From NCBI GenBank assembly GCA_023269635.1, contig JAHFPN010000006.1:1-43210 (forward strand): a stretch of 43,210 nucleotides of DNA, given 5' to 3'. The stretch is from Hyphomicrobiales bacterium (GTDB lineage Bacteria > Pseudomonadota > Alphaproteobacteria > Rhizobiales > Xanthobacteraceae). The translations under genes were made by a program, and so were the position numbers. Under the pieces are notes generated by a model. It saw nothing but the letters and a program-made list of their open reading frames with translations. It did no database searches and was not told the DNA's origin. Positions 28,188 to 36,270 of the stretch are shown piece after piece (position 1 is the stretch's first letter; each line of letters opens with the position of its first letter).

Positions 28188-28653
28188 TCAAACTGGCTTT
28201 CGCCCGCCCGACTTGCTCCGGCCCGGGGCGTGCCGGTTCTTCTCGATCGTGTTGAGCAGACCAGTAAGACGCGCTTCAGCAGCAGAATCTTGCACCTCGG
28301 CGACGACGGTCGCACTTCCGCGTCCTGGCCGAATGAACTCGCGGTAAAATTTCTCGAGATCAATCTCTCCTTCTCCCGCAGCAGTCGGACCGACTTCGTC
28401 TTCGACGACGATCGTCAACAGCCAGCCCTCGCTTGCGTGCGCGGGCGCGATTTCCAAGGTTGCGACGGTGGCCACTTCGCTCAGGTCCTCGCGTTCCTCG
28501 TCGCCGAGATGAAACTCTCGCCGCTCCGGTATCTCGCGCACTTCCGCGGTTCGCCGGGCCGAGATCCTTAGGATGGACGGCCGCGCCTGCTGTTCCGCCA
28601 GGAGCCACCGAACGATTTGTTCGGGATCGGTATCGACGGGATAGGTCGGCACT
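28188..28653 (-). CDS. Conserved-looking hypothetical protein
   Basis: GTG start (VPTYPVDTDPEQIVRWLLAEQQARPSILRISARRTAEVREIPERREFHLGDEER) with aaggag RBS; opposing ORF 27924..28571 looks less protein-like. Confidence 0.6.
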
Positions 28654-28773
28654 TGAAAAGCTCCTTGCGGCGGATTGCGCAACCGCTTCGTTTCGTAACC
28701 GGATTTCGTTAGCCGAAATTTGCAAGCCACCTTCTCGAAGTAATCAAAAATACCAATCTCGCACCAAGCGACG

Positions 28774-28787
28774 TTGACCTGAGTCAA
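28774..28787. promoter_or_regulatory. FNR/FixK-type box TTGACCTGAGTCAA
   Basis: TTGA-N6-TCAA about 120 bp upstream of the GTG start at 28653. Confidence 0.6.
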
Positions 28788-29048
28788 TTCAAATCATCAT
28801 CTTTGTTCACTCTAACCGTGCCAGCCAATCCAACGTGATACGAAGACCGCGCCTGACACTCAGCAGATATTTTCGAGACGCAACAAAGAACCGGACCGCG
28901 AAAGTGCCCATCTGAGAAAATCATGCCTAGCAGCCGCAAGAGATAGCGGCTCAGGTCCGCTTCCCACATGCTTGCACGCACTAAGTCGCGGGAATCTCGG
29001 GCTCTTCGCCTACGTCAATAAATTCTCTGATGAGAGAAAGACTTAGTG

Positions 29049-29262
29049 GCGGAGGAAGCAGTCTGCTGCGAACCGATCTCAGCGGTCGAATTCCCTGATA
29101 AGTGCCAAATTACAGGGAATTTCGTCGATCTGATCCCTGATCGCCGATTCTGCGACGCGGATACCCAGTGCGATTCAAAGGCTTGCTCGAAAATTCGCTA
29201 AGCCGCCGAACAGGGAATTTCATTTGGCAGAACAGGGAAGATTCGCGGCGGAACAGGGAATT
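29049..29262. repeat. Dispersed repeat copy 2 (direct orientation to 2929..3083)
   Basis: gcggaggaagcagtctgctgcgaaccgatctcagcggtcgaattccctgataa..cagggaatttc; several further cagggaa(ttt) reiterations. Confidence 0.8.
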
Positions 29263-29361
29263 TTCCGTATGCATGACAGGCAATTCTGCCCCTAACCCCA
29301 GACCTTCCGGGCAGTCTCGACACACAAGATGATCTCTACTGTTCCGACGTGATGATGCTGT

Positions 29362-29844
29362 TTAGAGTTCTCGGCCAAGCACAATGTGATCAACCGAGTA
29401 GAGGCCGCCGCCGTTCACCAGGAAATAAAGCGCGGCAACGGTCCACATCAGCAGGTACTCAAGACCTTGCGTGTTCCAAAAATATCCGCCGACTCGCGCG
29501 CGTTCGTAAGTCGAAAAGCAAAGAAATATGACGATCGGCACCGCGACCGGACGGGTAAAGAGTCCCAGCGCGAGCATCGGTCCGCCGACCAGCTGCGTCA
29601 CCGCAATGATCGGCGCCCACAGCTTGCCGGGAGGATAGCCCCAGTGGTCGAGCGCTTCCGCCAGCATCGCCAGGCTACGAATGGGGCCGCCGGTATCGGG
29701 GAAGAAGCCGAAGGTCATCCGCAGCCCATGCGGAACAAGTGCTAGTCCGACGATGATGCGCAGGAGCGCCTCAGTCCAGGGGGCAAGAGCCTGATAGACG
29801 GCGCCGAAGTCCGGGATGATCAAGGGAGTTGCGGCGCTGTGCAT
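29362..29844 (-). CDS. DoxX family membrane protein
   Basis: LLRIIVGLALVPHGLRMTFGFFPDTGG...LWAPIIAVTQLVGGPMLALGLFTRPVAVPIVIFL. Confidence 0.88.
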   Translation of the reverse strand: MHSAATPLIIPDFGAVYQALAPWTEALLRIIVGLALVPHGLRMTFGFFPDTGGPIRSLAMLAEALDHWGYPPGKLWAPIIAVTQLVGGPMLALGLFTRPVAVPIVIFLCFSTYERARVGGYFWNTQGLEYLLMWTVAALYFLVNGGGLYSVDHIVLGREL

Positions 29845-29868
29845 GAGTGGATCCGATAGTCGGCCGTT

Positions 29869-30573
29869 TCACTCGGTAATTCCGATGAGTTGCGCCAACC
29901 GCTCCTGGCTGTCTCGAAGCGCGACTGAGTCGCCGTCGTAGACGATGCGGCCCTTGTTCATCACCACGGTGCGCGACGAAAATTCGAGCGCGACCCGGCT
30001 GTTCTGCTCCACCAAGATGATCGATAGATCGCCGGCGTCACGCAGACTCAGCAGCACGGCGGTGAGCGCCTCGACGACCACTGGCGCCAACCCCTCGGTC
30101 GGCTCATCCATCAGCAGCACGGAAGGATTGGTGAGCAGCGCGCGCGCGATGGACAGCATTTGTTGCTCGCCACCCGAGAGCTGATTGCCCTTGTTGTCTA
30201 GGCGCTCCTGCAGATTGGGAAAGAGTTCGAACACGCGCTCCTTGATCCACGGTCCCGGCCGTGCCCCGACCTCCAGATTTTCGCGCACCGTCAGCGAGGG
30301 AAAAATTTCTCGTTCCTGTGGCACGAATCCGAGACCCAAGACCGCCCGCCGATAGACCGGGACAGCGTCAAGGCTCTGACCGCTGAGCACCACGTCGCCC
30401 TTGTGCAACGTCGTATGGCCCATCACGGTTGCGAGCAGCGTGGATTTGCCCACGCCGTTGCGACCAATCACGCTGATGCTCTCGCCCTTGTGGAGCGCCA
30501 GATTGATGTCTTCGAGCACCACGGTCTCGCCATAGCCCGCAGAAACAGAGCGCAGCTCGAGCAAGTTAGACAT
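29869..30573 (-). CDS. Branched-chain amino acid-type ABC transporter ATP-binding protein (LivF-like)
   Basis: VIGRNGVGKSTLLATVMG; QLSGGEQQMLSIARALLTNPSVLLMDEPTEGLAP. Confidence 0.95.
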   Translation of the reverse strand: MSNLLELRSVSAGYGETVVLEDINLALHKGESISVIGRNGVGKSTLLATVMGHTTLHKGDVVLSGQSLDAVPVYRRAVLGLGFVPQEREIFPSLTVRENLEVGARPGPWIKERVFELFPNLQERLDNKGNQLSGGEQQMLSIARALLTNPSVLLMDEPTEGLAPVVVEALTAVLLSLRDAGDLSIILVEQNSRVALEFSSRTVVMNKGRIVYDGDSVALRDSQERLAQLIGITE

Positions 30574-31321
30574 GGCTGTGCTGGCCCAAATAGACAGCAC
30601 GGATCTCGGGATCGGCCGCGATCTCCTTGGGAGTCCCCTCGGCGAAGATCCTGCCGCCGACCATCACGGTGATGCGCTCGGCGAAACGGAAGACGACATC
30701 CATGTCGTGCTCGATGATCAGCACGCCGATGTCCTTGGAGAGGCGTCCGACCGCGTCGAGAATGATGTGGCTTTCGGCGCTGGGCACGCCGGCTGCAGGC
30801 TCATCGAGCAGCAGCACCTCGGGCTTCAGGCCGAGCGCGACGGCGATCTCTACCAGCCTCTGCCGGCCGTAAGGGAGCTCAGAAACTCGCCGGCCGGCAT
30901 CGTCCTCGAGCTTCAGCATAGCGAGCAGATGCATCGCCTCCCTGATGACATCCCCGCGCGCCCCCGCGGGGCGGAACATGTCGGCGGCGGCGCCCACCCG
31001 TTCGGACACGGCGATATATACGTTCTCGAGCACGGTAAGCCCGCGGAACAGTCGATTGATTTGAAACGTGCGTGCGATCCCGAGCTTGACCCGGCGCGCC
31101 TCGGGAATGCCGGTGATATCACGGCCCTTCAGCACGACCCGGCCCAGGGTAGGCTGCAGCACGCCGCTGAGCAGATTGATGAACGTAGTCTTGCCTGCTC
31201 CATTGGGGCCGATCAAAGCGTGGCGCGCGCCGGCATCGAGCCTGAATTCGACGCCGGACACCGCCGCAAGCGCGCCGAAGCTGCGACCGAGAGCATTGGT
31301 TTCGAGCAGGCAGGCGGTCAT
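30566..31321 (-). CDS. ABC transporter ATP-binding protein (LivG-like)
   Basis: LIGPNGAGKTTFINLLSGVLQPT; PYGRQRLVEIAVALGLKPEVLLLDEPAAGV. Confidence 0.94.
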   Translation of the reverse strand: MTACLLETNALGRSFGALAAVSGVEFRLDAGARHALIGPNGAGKTTFINLLSGVLQPTLGRVVLKGRDITGIPEARRVKLGIARTFQINRLFRGLTVLENVYIAVSERVGAAADMFRPAGARGDVIREAMHLLAMLKLEDDAGRRVSELPYGRQRLVEIAVALGLKPEVLLLDEPAAGVPSAESHIILDAVGRLSKDIGVLIIEHDMDVVFRFAERITVMVGGRIFAEGTPKEIAADPEIRAVYLGQHSHV

Positions 31322-32370
31322 CGCGGCATGCGCTTCGCGCGAAATCGGCGTAACAGTGCTTCGCCGATGCCGAGAATTCCGTTGCGTGCAAACAGAGCGA
31401 TGACAACGAGCAGGAACCCGAGACCGAGTTGCCAAGCCGTGGGATAGAGCTTTGCCAGGAAGTGCGCGAGCACCATGTAAGCGACAGCGCCGACAAACGC
31501 CCCGTACATACGGCCGCAGCCGCCCAGGATCAGAACAATCAAGACCATTGCCGCGCGATCGAGGCCGAGCGTCGTCAGATTGACATATGCGTTCGCCTGC
31601 GCCCACAGCCCGCCGGCGATGCCCGCGATGGCGGCGGAGATGGTGTAGCACGTGACCAGGCGCGCGCGGACGGGGGAACCGACCGCATGCATGCGCAGCG
31701 TGTTCTCGCGGATTCCGGTCAGGCTCTGGCCGAACGGCGAATAGACCACCGTGCGAATAAACAGGAATGAAATGAAAAGAACTGTCAGAACGTAGACATA
31801 TTGCGTTCGCGGATAGAGCGGGTTGAACTCGAAGAGCCCGAGCAACTTCGGAATCGGCAAGCTGGCAAGGCCGTCAAAACCGCCGGTATATTCGTGCCCG
31901 AGATTCGCGGCCTCTTCCAGCAGGGCCATGGTGCACAGGCTCAGCATTAGAAGCGTAAGGCCTTGCGTGCGCAGCAGCACCAGACCGGAGCCGAGGCCGA
32001 CGAGCGCCGCGACGATTGCCGCGAGCATCAGGCTCGATATCGGCTCGTTCCAGAATCCGTGGTACGCGAGCATTCCGACAGTATAAGCGCCGACGCCGAA
32101 GAAAGCCGCGTGACCGAGTGTAACGATCCCTGCGTAGCCGAGCACGAGATCGAGTGAGAGCGCGAATAGAATCGTGATCAGCAGTTCTGTGCCGAAGCCG
32201 AGATGATTCGGAAACGCAAAATAGAATACCAGCGCGAGAATCCAGACGATCGGCTCCCAAACGCGCGGCTGGTGCCTTCCGGCAAAGGCGAGCGCCGCCG
32301 GATGCAGGGCGGGGTTCAAGGCCGGCGCAATCACGTGGACTTCCCAGCGAACAAGCCCTGCGGCCGCCAC
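31318..32370 (-). CDS. ABC transporter permease (LivM-like)
   Basis: LVLGYAGIVTLGHAAFFGVGAYTVGML; RENTLRMHAVGSPVRARLVTCYTISAAIAGIAGGLWAQ. Confidence 0.94.
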   Translation of the reverse strand: MAAAGLVRWEVHVIAPALNPALHPAALAFAGRHQPRVWEPIVWILALVFYFAFPNHLGFGTELLITILFALSLDLVLGYAGIVTLGHAAFFGVGAYTVGMLAYHGFWNEPISSLMLAAIVAALVGLGSGLVLLRTQGLTLLMLSLCTMALLEEAANLGHEYTGGFDGLASLPIPKLLGLFEFNPLYPRTQYVYVLTVLFISFLFIRTVVYSPFGQSLTGIRENTLRMHAVGSPVRARLVTCYTISAAIAGIAGGLWAQANAYVNLTTLGLDRAAMVLIVLILGGCGRMYGAFVGAVAYMVLAHFLAKLYPTAWQLGLGFLLVVIALFARNGILGIGEALLRRFRAKRMPR

Positions 32371-33206
32371 AGCAGAAGTAGGATTGTCAGCCCGTAGATG
32401 AACAGCGTGCCGCCCTTGGGGATATATTTCTTGAGCACGAAATCGAGCACGCCGATCAGCAGCGCCGCATAAAACACCCCGGTTACGCGCCCGAGCCCGC
32501 CAACCGCAACCACGATCAGAAAGTAGACGAGATATTTCAGGGCATATTGCGGGTCGAGGCCGAGGAACTCCGCGCCGAGCCCGCCGCCCAGCGCCGCCAT
32601 GCCGCTGCCGAAGGCAAAGGTCAAGGTGAACAGGCGATTGACATTAATGCCGAGGGATTCCGCCATGCGCCGGTTGTCGACGGTGGCACGGATTTGCGCT
32701 CCGATGCGCGTGCGCTCAAAGCCTAGCCAAAGGCCCAACACGATGATGATGCCGGTGGCGATGAGAAAGACGCTGTAGGTGCGGTATTGCGTAAAACCGA
32801 GATTCACCTGGCCCTGAAGCATCGCCGGCAGCCTGAGCTGCTGGTTCTCGGGTCCGATCAGGAGCGTCACCGAAGCGATCGTCATGAAGACGAGACCGAT
32901 CGTGAACAATACTTGTTCGAGTTCGGCCGCCCGATAGAGCCGGGCATACAGCGTTCGCTCGAATACGACGCTGACCGCGGCCGTGACGACGAATCCGAAT
33001 GCAAGCGCAGGCAGGAAGGGAACGCCCCAATAGTTCATCGACAACACGATGACGTAGCCGCCGAGCATGGCAAAAGCGCCGTGGGCGAGGTTGACGAACC
33101 CCATCAATCCCATCGTGACCGAAAGGCCAACCGAGACGATGAACAGCACCATTCCTGCGGCCACTCCGCCCAGGATCATGCTGGCAACATCGACGCCGAA
33201 GATCAC
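32331..33206 (-). CDS. ABC transporter permease (LivH-like)
   Basis: GLSVTMGLMGFVNLAHGAFAMLGGYV; RTRIGAQIRATVDNRRMAESLGINVNRLFTLTFAFGSGMAALGGGLGA; likely GTG start. Confidence 0.93.
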   Translation of the reverse strand: MIFGVDVASMILGGVAAGMVLFIVSVGLSVTMGLMGFVNLAHGAFAMLGGYVIVLSMNYWGVPFLPALAFGFVVTAAVSVVFERTLYARLYRAAELEQVLFTIGLVFMTIASVTLLIGPENQQLRLPAMLQGQVNLGFTQYRTYSVFLIATGIIIVLGLWLGFERTRIGAQIRATVDNRRMAESLGINVNRLFTLTFAFGSGMAALGGGLGAEFLGLDPQYALKYLVYFLIVVAVGGLGRVTGVFYAALLIGVLDFVLKKYIPKGGTLFIYGLTILLLLWRPQGLFAGKST

Positions 33207-33308
33207 GAGTGATTCCTTTGGCGACGGACAGGCAAACCAAAGCTGCCGGCCCCCGAGGCGGAGTGCCGGCCTCAATTGTGCCGAAGGCTCGGCGGCCCGA
33301 TCAAGAGA

Positions 33309-34505
33309 TCAGTTGGCGCACGGGCCGATCTTTAGCGACTTGCACGGGTCCTTCACGGCCTCGATTCTACCGAGCGGCTTTTGCGCGAGCTTGCCATCCT
33401 TCATCACGACCTCGGACAGGTACTCGTTCATCACGATGTCGCGCGTCTGCGGATCGATCATGATCGGACCGCGCGGACTGTCGTACTTCCAGCCCTTGAG
33501 GACTTCCAGCGCCTTATCAACATCGATCTTGCCATTGAGCGCCTTCACCACGTGCACGATCGCGGCCATCGCGTCATAGCCGCCGACCGCCATGAAGTCC
33601 GGCGTCGAATCGGGGCCGTACTCCTTCTTCCAGGCGGCGACGAATCGCTTGTTCTCCGGGTTGTCTAGATCGGCATTGTAGTGGTGCATGGTGATGAGGC
33701 CAATCGCGCCGGGACCCATCGCCTGCAGTTTGTTGTCCTGGGTAATGTCACCGGGGCCAATCAACTTGATTCCCGCCTCGCGCATGCTGAGGGCATTGTA
33801 AGTCTTGATGACTGCGGTGGTGTGGTCGCCGCCCGGCACGAACACGAAGAAGACGTCGGGCTTCTTGTCTTTGACGCGTTGGAAGAACGGGGTGAAGTCG
33901 GGCACTGCGCCCGCGCTGCCCATCGGGATCTCGTCGATCACTATGCCGCCAGCCGCCTCGAAGGCGCGCTTGAACGAGGCCAACATGTCCTTGCCGGGCG
34001 GGAAGTCCGTATAGCCAACGACGGCCGTCTTTGCCTTCAGTTGCTTGACGGCGGCATCGCCCAAGGCATAACCGGCATGCCACATACTGAATGAGACCCG
34101 CACATAATACGGCGACAGGTTGGTAATGTGCGCGGTGCCCGCATTCGATATCACGGCAAGCTTCTTGCCCGCGGTCACGAGCGGTGCCGTTGCGATCGCA
34201 TTCGGCGAGTAATTCCATCCGGCAAGAATATCCACCTTGTCCTGGGTCAGGAGCTCCTGGACTGCGATCTTCGCGTCGGCGCCGCCCGGATTCTTGTAGT
34301 CACGTTTGATGAGAGTGATCTTGTACGGCTTTATCATGTCGGCATGCATTTTGAGGTAGAGCTCCATGCCGCGGTCCTGCTGCTGGGCGAGCTCCGCGCC
34401 GACCCCGGTGTAAGGCAGTACAACGCCAACCTTGACCTCCTGCGCCTGGGCCCACCCAATAGCGAGCAGGAACGAGGCAGTCGCCCCGATGATGCGTTTC
34501 ATCAT
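33309..34505 (-). CDS. ABC transporter substrate-binding protein (Liv/amide family)
   Basis: Signal peptide; EVKVGVVLPYTGVGAELAQQQDRGMELYLKM; VDILAGWNYSPNAIATAPLVTAGKKLAVISNAGT. Confidence 0.94.
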   Translation of the reverse strand: MMKRIIGATASFLLAIGWAQAQEVKVGVVLPYTGVGAELAQQQDRGMELYLKMHADMIKPYKITLIKRDYKNPGGADAKIAVQELLTQDKVDILAGWNYSPNAIATAPLVTAGKKLAVISNAGTAHITNLSPYYVRVSFSMWHAGYALGDAAVKQLKAKTAVVGYTDFPPGKDMLASFKRAFEAAGGIVIDEIPMGSAGAVPDFTPFFQRVKDKKPDVFFVFVPGGDHTTAVIKTYNALSMREAGIKLIGPGDITQDNKLQAMGPGAIGLITMHHYNADLDNPENKRFVAAWKKEYGPDSTPDFMAVGGYDAMAAIVHVVKALNGKIDVDKALEVLKGWKYDSPRGPIMIDPQTRDIVMNEYLSEVVMKDGKLAQKPLGRIEAVKDPCKSLKIGPCAN

Positions 34506-34557
34506 TTGTTTCCTCCCTTCGATAGTGATCGCTACTCTCGTCGTTATGCCATAGCGG

Positions 34558-35397
34558 CTAAAGACGTATTTCCCCGACGTTAGTGCTTACTCCGAGCTCG
34601 ACGTCGATCGTCCTTGAGCTGCTTCCTTTGATCGAAATTTCGACGACATAGCGACCGGATCCCTCATCCAGCCGGTCGAATTTGAAGTCGCCGTAATTGT
34701 CGCTCGTCGTCTCCGCTACGGGGACACCGTCCTTGAGCAGCCGTACGGGTGCGCCCTCGATGCAATCGACCATGCCGTTCATGTCCATCGAGACGGTGCC
34801 GCCGATGAAGCATTTGGCGTAACGCCAAAGGTTCTTGTAATACACGCGCGGCTTGGTCCCGAGCGCGGGCTGCATCACTTCCAGTTTTTCCTCATGCGCG
34901 AGGCGTTGCATCTCCGCGTCCTCGACCTTAAGCACGCGCATGGCGCCGGTCGGACATGATTGCTGGCCGCGCGTCTGCTTCCATCCCGCGTCGATGAGGT
35001 GGGCGTCGAACGGCCACGCCTGCGGGAGCTCAAGCTCCTCGTTCCACCAGATGTGCCCATAGGGACAGGCATCGACCAGCTGCCTCTGTCCCTTGGCCTT
35101 TTCCGGATCGATGAGCACGATGCCGTCGTCGCGCTTGCGGATAGCGCCGTTGCGCGCCGCCTTGATGCAAGGCGCGTCGTCGCAATGGTTGCACAGGGTC
35201 GGGACGTAGGCGATGTCGATCATCGGCACCTGCCCACGTTCCTTCTGCAGAATGTCGATCCATCGATGGCCGTGCTTGGGCATCGGCGCCGAATAGCCGG
35301 GAAACTCGTTGCCGACATATTCGTCCATGGCCGCCAGCGTGCACAGATTGCAATTGGTGCACTCGGCGACGTCGATGATCATGTTCCATTTCTTCAT
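34558..35397 (-). CDS. Fe-S subunit of pyrogallol transhydroxylase/resorcinol hydroxylase-like molybdoenzyme
   Basis: CTNCNLCTLAAMDEY, CNHCDDAPCIKAARNGAI, DACPYGHIWWNEELELPQAWPFDAHLIDAGWKQTRGQQSCPTGAM; C-terminal Ig-like/prealbumin-like extension (VRLLKDGVPVAETTSDNYGDFKFDRLDEGSGRYVVEI). Confidence 0.85.
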   Translation of the reverse strand: MKKWNMIIDVAECTNCNLCTLAAMDEYVGNEFPGYSAPMPKHGHRWIDILQKERGQVPMIDIAYVPTLCNHCDDAPCIKAARNGAIRKRDDGIVLIDPEKAKGQRQLVDACPYGHIWWNEELELPQAWPFDAHLIDAGWKQTRGQQSCPTGAMRVLKVEDAEMQRLAHEEKLEVMQPALGTKPRVYYKNLWRYAKCFIGGTVSMDMNGMVDCIEGAPVRLLKDGVPVAETTSDNYGDFKFDRLDEGSGRYVVEISIKGSSSRTIDVELGVSTNVGEIRL

Positions 35398-35461
35398 CGT
35401 CAGTCTCGCATCGTTTTAGGAGCGCGTCAGCCTAAGGCCGTGCGGCCTCAGGCTGTCGCCA

Positions 35462-35806
35462 TCACTTCGGTATCCGCGGCACCACCAGATGAAACAACTT
35501 CACGGACGCGCCGCTGCCCGCCTGGATGGTCGCGCTCTCGGAGGGCCCAAGATAGATGCCGCCGCCCTTCTCGACGTCATAATCTTTGTTGTTGAGGCGG
35601 ACGCTGCCCTTGCCTTCCATCAGGTAGATGAGCTGATGCCGATCGGCGGCATCGACCTTGAACGTCTCGGCCGATTTGAGCCAGCGCAGCGAACCGCGCA
35701 CGTTCTTCGCCCCGCACAGGGCTTCGTTCAGCACCTCGGTGACCTCGCCTTGGCCGGCCGAGGCTTTTTTCGGGAGCTTGTTGGTATCGATGAATGTCAG
35801 CGCCAT
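35462..35806 (-). CDS. Small cupin-domain protein
   Basis: RHQLIYLMEGKGSVRLNNKDYDVEKGGGIYLGPSESATIQAG. Confidence 0.85.
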   Translation of the reverse strand: MALTFIDTNKLPKKASAGQGEVTEVLNEALCGAKNVRGSLRWLKSAETFKVDAADRHQLIYLMEGKGSVRLNNKDYDVEKGGGIYLGPSESATIQAGSGASVKLFHLVVPRIPK

Positions 35807-35834
35807 GGTCGATTGTCCTCTTTGTACCGGATGA

Positions 35835-36248
35835 TCAGGTCTGCATCCAAACTTTGCCGTCCTTGCGCTCCCAGCGCAGGTCGTCATCGGTGCCTTCAAG
35901 AATGGTGGTCTTGAACCGGTTGGGCGCCTGGAATTCGAAATAGAACAGCGGCTCGGTGGCGCGCAGGCGGTGCTTCGCCTCGGCTGGGATGAAGATCATG
36001 TCGCCGGGACCGACCGGGCGCACGCCTTCGTCCGATTCCACCGTCGCCCTGCCGGTGATGATGAAATAGAAGTGCTCGCAGTTCTTGTGCAGATGCAGGG
36101 GCGATGCCGCATCCTTCTTGTAGTGCATGACCCCGGCGAGCATATCGTCGATATTGGCGAGCTCCTGGTTGACGAAGAAAATGCGCTCGCGCGCCGCTTT
36201 GGCGTCGATCAGCGACGGCAGATCACCCTCCTTGAACAGATAAGCCAT
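35835..36248 (-). CDS. Cupin-domain protein
   Basis: SPLHLHKNCEHFYFIITGRATVESDEGVRPVGPGDMIFIPAEAKHRLRATEP. Confidence 0.9.
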   Translation of the reverse strand: MAYLFKEGDLPSLIDAKAARERIFFVNQELANIDDMLAGVMHYKKDAASPLHLHKNCEHFYFIITGRATVESDEGVRPVGPGDMIFIPAEAKHRLRATEPLFYFEFQAPNRFKTTILEGTDDDLRWERKDGKVWMQT

Positions 36249-36270
36249 TAAAGTCTCTCCTCTTGTTGCA

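Noticed and set aside
27924-28571. 215-aa plus-strand ORF opposite 28188..28653
   Set aside because: Arginine/serine-rich with no recognisable motif; the minus-strand ORF has a better RBS and more protein-like composition.
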